Source: Planctomycetota bacterium (GTDB lineage Bacteria; Planctomycetota; Phycisphaerae; SM23-33). From it: a stretch of 64,000 bases of DNA. The notes beneath the pieces were generated by a model that was given only the letters and a program-made list of their open reading frames with translations, did not search any database and had not been told where the DNA came from. Position 1 is the first letter of the stretch. Each line of letters opens with the position of its first letter. The position numbers were made by a program, and so were the translations under genes. The stretch covers positions 1 to 64,000 of the forward strand of contig JAKPKY010000199.1 of the NCBI GenBank assembly GCA_029553505.1. Reading direction: 5' to 3'. Shown in pieces: positions 1 through 8,828 of the stretch.

Positions 1-1
1 C

Positions 2-805
2 GGGCTGTACGTCAACACAATGAACGTCATCCACTACATGCACGACAAGTACGCCTACGAGAAGCTCCAGATGGCGCTGCACGACACGCACGTGGAGCGG
101 TTCATGGCGTTCGGCGTGGCGGGGCTGAGCGTGTTGGCCGATTCGCTCAGCGCGATCCGCCACGCCCGGGTGACGCCCGTCCGCGGCGACGGGGGGCTGA
201 TTCGCGAGTTCCGCGTCGAGGGCGAGTATCCCGCCTTCGGCAACGACGACGACCGCGTGGATTCGCTGGCGGCCGGGCTCGTGCACGACTTCCTGGCCGC
301 GCTGCGCAAGACGCCGTGCTATCGTGGGGCGGAGCCCACGCTGTCGGTCCTGACGATCACCTCCAACGTGGTCTACGGAAAAATGACCGGCGCCACGCCC
401 GACGGGCGAAAGGCGGGCGAGCCCTTCGCCCCCGGCGCCAACCCGCTGCACCAGCGCGACCGCATGGGCGCCGTCGCCTCGCTCAACAGCGTCGCCAAGG
501 TTCCCTACGAGTGCTGCCGCGACGGCATCAGTTGCACCTTCTCCGTCACGCCCCAGGCGCTGGGACGCGCCGACGGCGAGCAGGTGCGCAACGTCGTCGC
601 GATCCTCGACGGGTACTTTGCACAGCGGGCGCACCACCTCAACCTCAACGTGCTCAACCGCGAGCACCTCGTCGAGGCCATGGAGCGCCCCGAGCGGCAT
701 CCGCACCTGACGATCCGCGTGTCGGGCTACGCGGTGAACTTCCACACGCTCAGCCGGGCGCAACAGGAAGAGGTCGTCGCGCGGACGTTCCACGAGAGAC
801 TGTGA
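2..805 (+). CDS. pflB: Pyruvate formate-lyase / glycyl radical enzyme, C-terminal part (5' end outside window)
   Basis: Open reading frame from the window edge; glycyl-radical motif RVSGYAVNF near the C-terminus; followed directly by an activating enzyme gene. Confidence 0.93.
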   Translation, partial: GLYVNTMNVIHYMHDKYAYEKLQMALHDTHVERFMAFGVAGLSVLADSLSAIRHARVTPVRGDGGLIREFRVEGEYPAFGNDDDRVDSLAAGLVHDFLAALRKTPCYRGAEPTLSVLTITSNVVYGKMTGATPDGRKAGEPFAPGANPLHQRDRMGAVASLNSVAKVPYECCRDGISCTFSVTPQALGRADGEQVRNVVAILDGYFAQRAHHLNLNVLNREHLVEAMERPERHPHLTIRVSGYAVNFHTLSRAQQEEVVARTFHERL

Positions 806-813
806 GGCGGGGC

Positions 814-1539
814 ATGACCGGGCGGGTTCATTCCATCGAAACGCTGGGGGCGCTGGACGGGCCGGGCCTACGCGTGGTGGTGTTCCTCCAGGGCTGCCCG
901 CTCCGCTGCCTCTACTGCCACAATCCCGACACATGGGACCGGCGCGGCGGGCAGGAGTGGGACGCGGCCGCCGTCGTCGATCGCGTGCTGCGGAGCCGCC
1001 CCTACTTTTCGCAGGGCGGGGGCGTGACGCTCTCCGGCGGCGAGCCGCTCGCCCAGGCGCGGTTCGCCGCGGAAATCCTGCGCCGCTGCCGGGAGGCGGA
1101 AATCCACACCGCGCTGGACACGGCCGGGGCGGCACTGACGTCCGATGTCCGCCGTGCGCTGGAGTTCACCGACCTGGTGCTGCTGGACGTCAAGCATGCC
1201 GATGAGGCGCGATACCGCGCGCTGACCGGCGGCGAACTGGCGACGACGCTGGCGTTCCTCCGCCACGTGGACGAACGGGGCATCGACCTGTGGGTGCGCC
1301 AGGTAATCGTGCCCGGCTGGAACGACTTGCCGGACGATCTGCGGCGCCTGGCGGACCTGCTGCGCCCGCTGCGGACGCTGCGGAAGGTCGAACTGCTGCC
1401 GTACCACGCGATGGCCGGCGTGAAATACGCCACGATGGGCTTGGCTTGTCCGCTGGAAGGCCTGGCCCCGCCGGACGAGGCGGCGATGGCCCGCTGCCGC
1501 GCGATCCTGGCGGCACTGCTGGCCCGGCCGGTCGATTAG
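814..1539 (+). CDS. pflA: Pyruvate formate-lyase activating enzyme (radical SAM)
   Basis: MTGRVHSIETLGALDGPGLRVVVFLQGCPLRCLYCHNPDTW: CxxxCxxC radical SAM motif typical of PflA; 9 bp downstream of pflB. Confidence 0.93.
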   Translation: MTGRVHSIETLGALDGPGLRVVVFLQGCPLRCLYCHNPDTWDRRGGQEWDAAAVVDRVLRSRPYFSQGGGVTLSGGEPLAQARFAAEILRRCREAEIHTALDTAGAALTSDVRRALEFTDLVLLDVKHADEARYRALTGGELATTLAFLRHVDERGIDLWVRQVIVPGWNDLPDDLRRLADLLRPLRTLRKVELLPYHAMAGVKYATMGLACPLEGLAPPDEAAMARCRAILAALLARPVD

Positions 1540-1542
1540 TTG

Positions 1543-1625
1543 TGTGCCACCCTCAATCCCGATTGTTGGTATCGGAATTGAGGATGTCGGCACGGTCAAG
1601 CAAACAACGCTTGACCGTGGCACCC
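1543..1625. repeat. Dispersed intergenic inverted-repeat element (GTGCCAC...GTGGCACCC family)
   Basis: gtgccaccctcaatcc...ggaattgagg...cggtcaagcaaacaacgcttgaccgtggcaccc; related copies at 11461, 25454, 30884-31164, 41365. Confidence 0.6.
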
Positions 1626-1738
1626 GCAACTGGCCGTGACATCCACCCGGGGGCGAAGAATCGGACACCCCTCATACGTGCAATGCCCGCCGGGCCGTGG
1701 TATGCTCGCGGGCGCAACTTACGGGGAAAGGGCAAGTC

Positions 1739-2572
1739 ATGGGCGACTGGTCGTGGCAGAAGTGGGCGATCTTCGCGGTTCCCTTCGCGCTGCTGGCGCT
1801 GGGCGGGCTGGCCTGGCTGCTGCTGCGGAAAACCCTCCGCACCCGCAACCGCATGGAACGCCAGCTCCGTGACGACCCCGACATCAACGAGTGGATCGTC
1901 GTGTTCAACTGGAGCCGCAAGGTGCTCTACGTGCCGACCATCCTCGCCTCGCTGCTGGCGGCGGCGCTGATGTACCTCAAGCAGTGGGGTGTCTGGCCCA
2001 CCCTCAACGGCGAACTGGTCGGCGGGGTCTGGCTGGCGGTGTTCTTCCTCAACTTCCTCGTTGACGAATACGAGCTCAGCATCAAGGTCCTGCTGATCAT
2101 CGTGCTCTGCGCGATCGTCCTGGGGCTCTGGCTGACGCTGCTGGACTGGCTCCAGCCGTTCCTGCGCGTCTTCACGCGCCTCGACATCGCCATCAGCGGA
2201 ACGGGCTACGTGGTCATCTCCGCCATCTTCCTGCTGGCCATCGCGATTTCCTGGCTGAGGGGGCTGTTCTACTACGTCGCCATCACGCCCAACTACATGA
2301 ACATCCAGGTGGGCCCGACGGAGACGGGCGAGCAGGTTAGCCGCGAGGAATTCAGCACACGGGTGGACACGGGCGATTTTCTCGAGCGCCTGCTTGGGTT
2401 CGGGCGGATCGTGGTGACCTTCGCCGACCAGCGCCGCCAGCCGATGATGCTGCTGGTCGGCAAGATCGGCAAGCGGGCCGCCCGCCTGGAGTCCATCCGG
2501 GGAAAGCTGGCGGTGGACCGCTACACGCCCGGACGCAAGGACGACGCCGAAAACGGCGGCGCCTCGGCCTGA
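1739..2572 (+). CDS. Conserved hypothetical multi-pass membrane protein
   Basis: 277-aa ORF, several hydrophobic helices, ATG at 1739. Confidence 0.75.
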   Translation: MGDWSWQKWAIFAVPFALLALGGLAWLLLRKTLRTRNRMERQLRDDPDINEWIVVFNWSRKVLYVPTILASLLAAALMYLKQWGVWPTLNGELVGGVWLAVFFLNFLVDEYELSIKVLLIIVLCAIVLGLWLTLLDWLQPFLRVFTRLDIAISGTGYVVISAIFLLAIAISWLRGLFYYVAITPNYMNIQVGPTETGEQVSREEFSTRVDTGDFLERLLGFGRIVVTFADQRRQPMMLLVGKIGKRAARLESIRGKLAVDRYTPGRKDDAENGGASA

Positions 2573-2580
2573 AGGCTGCG

Positions 2581-3027
2581 TCACTCGTAGCCCAGCTCGC
2601 GCAGGTCGTCCTCGTCCAGGCCGAAGTGGTGGCCGATCTCGTGCAGCACGGTGATGCGGATCTGCCGCTTGAGTCGTCGGTCGCTGAGATGCCCCCTGCG
2701 GGCGCGGGCGGCCGCCACCACGCCCCGGCGGAACACCTGCACCCGGTCCGGAAGCACGCCCGAATGCTCCACGCTGCGGTCCGTCAGCGGGATGCCCGTG
2801 TAGAGCCCGCAGAGGTAGTCCCGGTCGCCGACGCCCATCTGCCGCAGCGTTCGCTCCGACGGCTCGTCGTCCACCACCAGCGGGCACTCCTCCAGCAGGT
2901 CCAGCACGTCGTCCGGCAACTCGTCGAGCACCTCTTCCAAAAGCCGGTCGAATCGTTCACGCAATTGGGCGTCCACGCCGCAAGTCTCCGTTGTTCCGGC
3001 CCAATGACCGGGATTGCGGCGCATCAT
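2581..3027 (-). CDS. Putative zinc metallopeptidase (HExxH), metallopeptidase-family small protein
   Basis: C-terminal LHEIGHHFGLDEDDLRELGYE motif (HExxH). The N-terminal start may lie further downstream. Confidence 0.75.
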   Translation of the reverse strand: MMRRNPGHWAGTTETCGVDAQLRERFDRLLEEVLDELPDDVLDLLEECPLVVDDEPSERTLRQMGVGDRDYLCGLYTGIPLTDRSVEHSGVLPDRVQVFRRGVVAAARARRGHLSDRRLKRQIRITVLHEIGHHFGLDEDDLRELGYE

Positions 3028-3106
3028 ACGCGCAGCCGGTCGGCGTGGGCAAGGGTGTTGGACGTTCCGAATGGCCTGGCGGGCGATTTCAGGGCTTGCA
3101 AAGTCA

Positions 3107-3141
3107 ATTCGTATTTGCGAATATAACTAAACACGAATTAA
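3107..3141. promoter_or_regulatory. Candidate ArsR-family operator/promoter
   Basis: ATTCG-TATTTG-CGAAT inverted repeat followed by a further CGAAT half-site in an AT-rich patch just upstream of the ArsR gene. Confidence 0.45.
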
Positions 3142-3155
3142 TCGGGAGCGGAACC

Positions 3156-3443
3156 GTGAACGAGGAACAGGAATCGGCGGTGTTCAAGGCGTTGGGCGAT
3201 GCGACGCGGCTGCGGATACTCGAGCTGCTGCCGGCCGAGCCCATCTGCAAGGCCATGTACAACGTGGGCGAACTGGTCGAGGAGATCGGCGGCTCCCAGC
3301 CGAACCTGTCGCGCCACCTGCGCATCCTCAAGCAGGCGGGGCTCGTGCAGTGCCGCAAGCAGTGCAACAGCGTTTACTACTGGCGTCTGCCGGGCGCCTT
3401 CGAGAAGGCCCGGGGTGTTCTGGGGAAGTTTTCCGCTAAGTGA
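3156..3443 (+). CDS. ArsR-family winged-helix transcriptional regulator
   Basis: VFKALGDATRLRILELL...QPNLSRHLRILKQAGLVQCRKQCNSVYYWRL; GTG start. Confidence 0.9.
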   Translation: MNEEQESAVFKALGDATRLRILELLPAEPICKAMYNVGELVEEIGGSQPNLSRHLRILKQAGLVQCRKQCNSVYYWRLPGAFEKARGVLGKFSAK

Positions 3444-3459
3444 GTCGGGAGAGTGCGTC

Positions 3460-4584
3460 GTGATCTATCGTGAACTGGGCCGCACCGGGCTGAAAGTCTC
3501 GCAACTGGGATTCGGGGCGATGCGCCTGCCGATGACGGGCGATGGCGCGGACGCGCGGGTGGACCGCCAGAAGGCGACCGCGCTGCTCCACCGGGCGTTC
3601 GAGGGCGGCGTGAACTACGTAGACACTGCCGTCGGGTATTGCAACGCCGACAGCCAGCGCGCCCTCGGCGAGGCGCTGAAGGGCTGGCGCGACCGCGTGA
3701 TCGTCTCGACCAAGAATCCCTACTACGGCGAGGACGAAAAGGCGTGGTGGCAGAATCTCCAGGACTCGCTGGAGCGCCTGGGGACGGACCACATCGACGT
3801 GTACCACCACCACGGCGCCAACCGCAAGAGGTTCCACGAGCACATCCTGCCGCGCGTGGGGAAATGGATGCGCAAGGCGAAGGACCAGGGGCTGATCCGG
3901 CACGTCGCCCTGTCGTTCCACGACAACAACGAGATGCTGCGGGAGATCGTGGCCTCCGGCTACCCGGAAGTCATCACGGTGCAGTACAACCTGCTGGACC
4001 GTCAGCTGGAGGAGGGCATCGCGGCGGCGCGGGACAAGGGCATCGGCGTGGTGGTGATGGGCCCGGTGGGCGGTGGGCGGCTGGGCGCCAGCAGCGACGT
4101 GCTGCGGACGCTGGTTCCCGGCATCGAGCGGGTTCCCGAGCTGGCGCTGCGGTTCGTGCTGTCCAATCCTTCCGTGACGGTGGCGCTGTCGGGCATGTGG
4201 ACGATGGAGCACGTGGAGGAGAACCTTCGGATCGCGGCTGACCCCGTCAGCCTGAGCCAGGCCGACCGGTCCGCCATCGACGCGCACCTGGTGCGCCTCA
4301 AGGGCCTGGCCGACCTATACTGCACCGGCTGCAACTACTGCATGCCGTGCCCGCGCGAGGTGGCGATCCCGAAAATTTTCGAGCGCTACAACCGGGGTCG
4401 GGTGTACGGCCTGTGGGACTCGGCGCGGAAGGCGTACGCCGGCCTGGGCGTCCACCCGTGGGACAAGGGCGCCAAGGCGGATCAATGCAACGAGTGCGGC
4501 GCGTGCGAGACGAAATGCCCGCAGAAGATCGCGATCCGCGCGCAGCTCAAGGACGCCCACGCGGCGCTGACGGCGAAGGAATAG
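3460..4584 (+). CDS. Aldo/keto reductase with C-terminal 4Fe-4S ferredoxin-type motifs
   Basis: YRELGRTGLKVSQLGFGAMRLP at the N-terminus; CTGCNYCMPCPREV and CNECGACETKCPQ at the C-terminus. Confidence 0.92.
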   Translation: MIYRELGRTGLKVSQLGFGAMRLPMTGDGADARVDRQKATALLHRAFEGGVNYVDTAVGYCNADSQRALGEALKGWRDRVIVSTKNPYYGEDEKAWWQNLQDSLERLGTDHIDVYHHHGANRKRFHEHILPRVGKWMRKAKDQGLIRHVALSFHDNNEMLREIVASGYPEVITVQYNLLDRQLEEGIAAARDKGIGVVVMGPVGGGRLGASSDVLRTLVPGIERVPELALRFVLSNPSVTVALSGMWTMEHVEENLRIAADPVSLSQADRSAIDAHLVRLKGLADLYCTGCNYCMPCPREVAIPKIFERYNRGRVYGLWDSARKAYAGLGVHPWDKGAKADQCNECGACETKCPQKIAIRAQLKDAHAALTAKE

Positions 4585-4608
4585 CGCCCGCTCCGCCCCC
4601 GCGCGGCG

Positions 4609-4998
4609 CTACGACCGCCACAGGCCGTGCTTGTTGCAGTATTCGCGGGCGGTGACGGTCTTCGCGTCGGTCTTGAAGACCGCTTCCGGCGCATCACCCG
4701 GCGAGAAGAAGTGAACCAGCACGTCCTTGCCCGCCCGCAACTCGACGAACTGGATATAGTGGTCCGGCTCCATCGGGTGTGGAACCGAGCCGATCTTCAC
4801 GCGGTACCCGCCGTCGATCTTCTCGGTCACGGGCACGTGCTTTTCCTTGCCTTCCTGGGCGGCGGTCTTGGCCGGCAGGGCGGTCATTGCCTTGCCGCAG
4901 CAGGACATCTCGCAATCCTCCTTGCAGCCGAGGATCATCTCCACCAGCCCCGTGCAGCCGCACTCGCATTTGTAGATCGCGAACTGTTCGCACGCCAT
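4609..4998 (-). CDS. dfx: Desulfoferrodoxin / superoxide reductase
   Basis: Desulforedoxin-like Cys-rich N-terminus, then HPMEPDHYIQFVEL and REYCNKHGLW (SOR iron ligands). Confidence 0.88.
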   Translation of the reverse strand: MACEQFAIYKCECGCTGLVEMILGCKEDCEMSCCGKAMTALPAKTAAQEGKEKHVPVTEKIDGGYRVKIGSVPHPMEPDHYIQFVELRAGKDVLVHFFSPGDAPEAVFKTDAKTVTAREYCNKHGLWRS

Positions 4999-5126
4999 GA
5001 GCCGCTCCTTTCCGATTCCGATACCGTTTGGCCCAATCCGCCACGGGCCGGTCGGCGGGCGTGGCGGAAACACTTACTCATTCTAGGCAGGTGGCGGGGG
5101 AAGCCCCCCGGAAAATCCGCCGCCGG

Positions 5127-5795
5127 CTATGGCAGCTTGAGCTTGTCGCGATAGTAGTAGGGCAGGTCTGTCTTGGCAACGTCCTTCCACAGGCCCCGCC
5201 GCTCGTCCTTCGCGGCGGTCTGGAGCCGCCGGAACTCGCCACGCAGGTGGTGGTCGAAACGCGGGTCGGCGTACCCGTAGCCCTGCGCGATCAACTCGCG
5301 GTTGAGCATTCGCCCGTCGGGCAGGATGACGAATGCCAGCAGTCGCTCGTACTTGTCCCGCGGCCACTTTCCGGGCTCCAGCTCGATGCGAACGTCCTGG
5401 TCGAGCGTCAGGCGGCGCGCAAAATCCGTCGCCTCCGGCCCAAAATGCTGCGGTGGGGTGTGGGGCTTTTTCGTCTCGGGCGTGTCGACGCCCCAGAGAC
5501 GCACGCGGGTGAAACTCTCGTTGCGGACGGCGTCGGGGGCGTCCAGGTCCAGCGTGTCGCCGTCGATGACCCGCAGGACGCGGAACGTCCGGCCATCGTA
5601 TCGCTCGCGGTCGGGCGGAACGGGCTGGCCGAACCAACCCGCCCGGTCCAGCGCCACCAGGGCCGCGACGATCAGGGCGAGCGAGACCGCCCACGTGGCC
5701 TTTCGCGCCGCCCATCGGAAGCGGCGCCGGGCATCGCTCAGTTTCCTGTCCGGGGCGCTCATGCGCGGGAAGTCTACCATCGCCCCGCCGCGCAC
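5127..5795 (-). CDS. Staphylococcal-nuclease-like (SNase/thermonuclease) protein with N-terminal TM
   Basis: FRVLRVIDGDTLDL...RLWGVDTPE...KYERLLAFV...LNRELIAQGYGYA: SNase fold motifs. Confidence 0.88.
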   Translation of the reverse strand: MRGGAMVDFPRMSAPDRKLSDARRRFRWAARKATWAVSLALIVAALVALDRAGWFGQPVPPDRERYDGRTFRVLRVIDGDTLDLDAPDAVRNESFTRVRLWGVDTPETKKPHTPPQHFGPEATDFARRLTLDQDVRIELEPGKWPRDKYERLLAFVILPDGRMLNRELIAQGYGYADPRFDHHLRGEFRRLQTAAKDERRGLWKDVAKTDLPYYYRDKLKLP

Positions 5796-5833
5796 GCCAG
5801 CGCCGCCACCCCAACGTCGCGCGGCGCGAAAGA

Positions 5834-5862
5834 AAGGCCCGCGCCGGTTTCGGGCGGGCCTT
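5834..5862 (-). terminator. Probable intrinsic terminator downstream of lysC
   Basis: AAGGCCCGC...GCGGGCCTT stem followed by a T-rich stretch on the minus strand. Confidence 0.5.
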
Positions 5863-5888
5863 GAGGGTCTGTCGGAAAATCCCGCAGG

Positions 5889-7139
5889 TTACTTGCGGGC
5901 CTTGCGGGCGGCCTTGGGCTTGGCCTTCTTGCCACCGAGCTCGAACGCGTCGTGCACGAGCTGGAGCGCCCGCTTGCCCTGCTCGCGGTCGATCAGGCAG
6001 GAGATCTTGATCTCGCTGGTGGTGATGTTCTGGATGTTGATGCCCTCCGCGGCCAGGGCGGCGAACATCCGCTCGGCGACGCCGGTGTGGACGCGCATGC
6101 CCACTCCGACGACGGAGACCTTGGCCAGGCGGTCTTCGTAGACGACCTCGCAGCGGAGTTCCGCGGCGATCTTATCGACGACCTTGCGTGCGTCGGCGAG
6201 TTCGCCCAGATCGACCGTGAATGAGACGGTGGCCGCGCCGCCGGGGGCGGTGGTCTGGATGATGTCGTCGACGACGATCTTGTGGCTGGCGATGGTGTGG
6301 AAGATTTTCGCGGCGATTCCCGGGCGGTCGGGCACGTTCCGCATGGTGATGCGCGCGAGCTTGTCCTTCAGGGCGGCGCCGCTGACGACGATCCGTTCCA
6401 TGTCCTGGGTTTCAGACACGATCAGGGTTCCTTTTCTCTCGTTTCCGCTGTTGCGGACGTGAATCGGCACGTTGTATTTCTTGGCGAACTCGACGGCGCG
6501 GTTGTGCAGCACGCTCGCGCCGAGGCTCGCCAGCTCGAGCATCTCGTCGTAACTGACGCGGTCGATCTTCCGGGCGTTGGGGACGATCCTCGGGTCGGCC
6601 GTGTAGATGCCGTCCACGTCGGTGAAGTTCTCGCAGACGTCCGCCTTCAGCGCCGCGGCGATGGCCACCAGCGTGACGTTGCTCCCGCCGCGCCCCAGCG
6701 TGGTGACCGCGCCTTCCTCCGTGACGCCCTGGAAGCCCGCGACGATGACGATCCGCCCCGCGTCGAGCTGCTCGTGAATGCGCCGGACGTCGATGGAGCG
6801 GATGCGCGCCTTGGTGTGGGCGTCGTCGGTGACCATGCCCACCTGCCCGGCGGTGAAGCTGATCGCCGGCTGGCCCATCGCCTCCAGCGCCATGGCCACC
6901 AGCGAGATCGTCACCTGCTCGCCCGTCGCCAGCAGCTGGTCCATCTCCCGCTTGGGCGGGGCGGGCGTGATCTGCCCGGCCAGGTCCACCAGGTGGTCCG
7001 TCGTGTCGCCCATGGCCGAGACCACCATGACGACCTGGTGTCCCTGCTTGCGGGTCTTGATTGCCCTCGAGGCGGCGGCGCGGATGCGGTCCGCGTCGGC
7101 CACGCTCGATCCGCCGAATTTCATCACCACGATGCTCAT
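5889..7139 (-). CDS. lysC: Aspartate kinase
   Basis: MSIVVMKFGGSSVADADRIR...; tandem ACT domains at the C-terminus. Confidence 0.96.
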   Translation of the reverse strand: MSIVVMKFGGSSVADADRIRAAASRAIKTRKQGHQVVMVVSAMGDTTDHLVDLAGQITPAPPKREMDQLLATGEQVTISLVAMALEAMGQPAISFTAGQVGMVTDDAHTKARIRSIDVRRIHEQLDAGRIVIVAGFQGVTEEGAVTTLGRGGSNVTLVAIAAALKADVCENFTDVDGIYTADPRIVPNARKIDRVSYDEMLELASLGASVLHNRAVEFAKKYNVPIHVRNSGNERKGTLIVSETQDMERIVVSGAALKDKLARITMRNVPDRPGIAAKIFHTIASHKIVVDDIIQTTAPGGAATVSFTVDLGELADARKVVDKIAAELRCEVVYEDRLAKVSVVGVGMRVHTGVAERMFAALAAEGINIQNITTSEIKISCLIDREQGKRALQLVHDAFELGGKKAKPKAARKARK

Positions 7140-7367
7140 GCTGTCGCCTTGCTCCGTTCGCCGGGGGGAGGGTTCGGCTGCGCCCCGGTCGGCAGGCGGT
7201 AAACCATAGCGGATTTCGCGGAAAAGTCCAGCGTTTTTGGCGGATTCGCTGTGCGGACTGGTTCGAAATCCTCCAGCCGGAAAACAGGGAATATTTCAAA
7301 AGAAGGTCTTTCAGGGAAATTTTGGAATAGCTATAATAGCAACAAATCCATTTTGGGAGACCCAAGC

Positions 7368-8726
7368 ATGAAAACGCACATGGACCCGGCGAGAAAGATT
7401 CCTGTCTGTGACGAAGTGGACGTGCTGGTCTGCGGCGGGGGCCCGGCGGGCTTTTGTGCAGCCATCGCGGCCGCCCGGGGCGGGGCGAAGGTCCTGCTCC
7501 TGGAGCAGACCAACTGCCTGGGCGGAATCGCCGGCGCGGGGGGGCACAACCACCTGTGCCTGTATACGGCTTGGTCAAGCGGCGAGCGGGTGGTCGCGGG
7601 CGTGCCCTTCGAGATGATGGACCGCGTGGTGAAGATGGGCTACGGCGCATGGGACCATGACCCGAATAAGGCGCACGGCGGGAGCGTGGACTTCGAGCTG
7701 GAGGGTCTGAAACTCGCCCTGGAGCAGATGGCGGCGGAAGCGGGCGTGAAGCTGCTGTACCACACGCTGTTCGCCGACGCGATCGTGGATGGCGGGCGCT
7801 GCGTGGGGGCGGCCATCCAGAACAAGACCGGTCGGCAGGCGGTGCTGGCCAAACAGGTGATCGACGCGACGGGCGACGCGGACGTGGCGGCGTCGGCCGG
7901 CGCGCCGTTCGAGCTCGGTCGCCCGGGCGACGGCGCCTGCCAGCCCGCCACGCTCATGTTCACCATCGGCGGGGTGGACTGGAAGCGCGTCTGCGAGTTC
8001 CGCAAGGGCGATTACAGGCTCCAGCACGTCTGGGCGGCGGCGCAGGAAGCCGGCGACATGGAACCGTTCCAGAACCAGATCATGGGCTGGTGGTGGACGC
8101 CCACGCGACCCGACCAGGTCGGCGTGAACTTCACGCACATCTTCGGCACCGACTGCACCAACGCCGAGAGCATCACCCGCGCGACGATCGAGGGTCGCCG
8201 CCAGGCGTTCCACATGATCCCCGTCCTCCGCAAATACATCCCGGGCATGGAGAATTGCTGCCTGCTGTCCACGGCGGCGCTGCTGGGCACGCGCGAGAGC
8301 CGGCGCATCGTCGGCGAGCACGTGCTGAACGAGCGGGAGATCATAGCCAGCAAGGACTGGGACGACTCGATCTGCTACGGCTCGTTCTTCATCGACATCC
8401 ACAACTGCACCGGGCCCGGCATGGACGAGGAAAGCTGGCGGCCGGAGAAGGGCTTCAAGTACCAGATTCCCTACCGCAGCATCGTGCCGAAGAAGGTGGA
8501 CAACCTGCTGGTGGCCGGCCGGTGCATCAGCGTGACGCACGTGGCGCTGGGCTCGACGCGCGTCATGCCGCAGTGCGGCGCGCTGGGCGAGGCGGCGGGG
8601 GCGGCCGCGGCGCTGAGCCTCCAGGCCCGCTGCACCCCGCGCGAACTCGACGTGCGGAAGCTCCAGGAGCACCTGCGTTCGGCCGGGGCAATCTGCGACG
8701 AGCAAAGCCTCAAGGCGGCGAACTGA
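7368..8726 (+). CDS. FAD-dependent oxidoreductase
   Basis: VDVLVCGGGPAGFCAAIAAARGGAKVLLLEQ: Rossmann dinucleotide-binding motif; C-terminal VDNLLVAGRCISVTHVALGSTRVMPQC. Confidence 0.9.
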   Translation: MKTHMDPARKIPVCDEVDVLVCGGGPAGFCAAIAAARGGAKVLLLEQTNCLGGIAGAGGHNHLCLYTAWSSGERVVAGVPFEMMDRVVKMGYGAWDHDPNKAHGGSVDFELEGLKLALEQMAAEAGVKLLYHTLFADAIVDGGRCVGAAIQNKTGRQAVLAKQVIDATGDADVAASAGAPFELGRPGDGACQPATLMFTIGGVDWKRVCEFRKGDYRLQHVWAAAQEAGDMEPFQNQIMGWWWTPTRPDQVGVNFTHIFGTDCTNAESITRATIEGRRQAFHMIPVLRKYIPGMENCCLLSTAALLGTRESRRIVGEHVLNEREIIASKDWDDSICYGSFFIDIHNCTGPGMDEESWRPEKGFKYQIPYRSIVPKKVDNLLVAGRCISVTHVALGSTRVMPQCGALGEAAGAAAALSLQARCTPRELDVRKLQEHLRSAGAICDEQSLKAAN

Positions 8727-8749
8727 CGCGCGGATTCGGGAGAAAAAAA

Positions 8750-8807
8750 GGACAGGCGAGACGCCTGTCCTACAGAACAAACGCCCACGGAAAGCATTCC
8801 GTGGGCG
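8750..8807. terminator. Two consecutive hairpins between convergent genes (candidate bidirectional terminator)
   Basis: ggacaggcgagacgcctgtcc (8750-8770) and cgcccacggaaagcattccgtgggcg (8782-8807). Confidence 0.5.
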
Positions 8808-8828
8808 ATTGTTCCCTATCGATCCCGT

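Noticed and set aside
316-813. N-terminal extension of the ORF 316-1539 ahead of pflA
   Set aside because: Arg/Pro-rich out-of-frame translation of pflB; the real PflA starts at ATG 814.
1553-2887. 444-aa minus-strand ORF
   Set aside because: Antisense shadow of the membrane-protein gene 1739-2572; low-complexity composition typical of GC-rich antisense frames.
7309-7337. Promoter with TATAAT at 7332 upstream of the FAD oxidoreductase
   Set aside because: Good -10 but no convincing -35; not listed as a feature.
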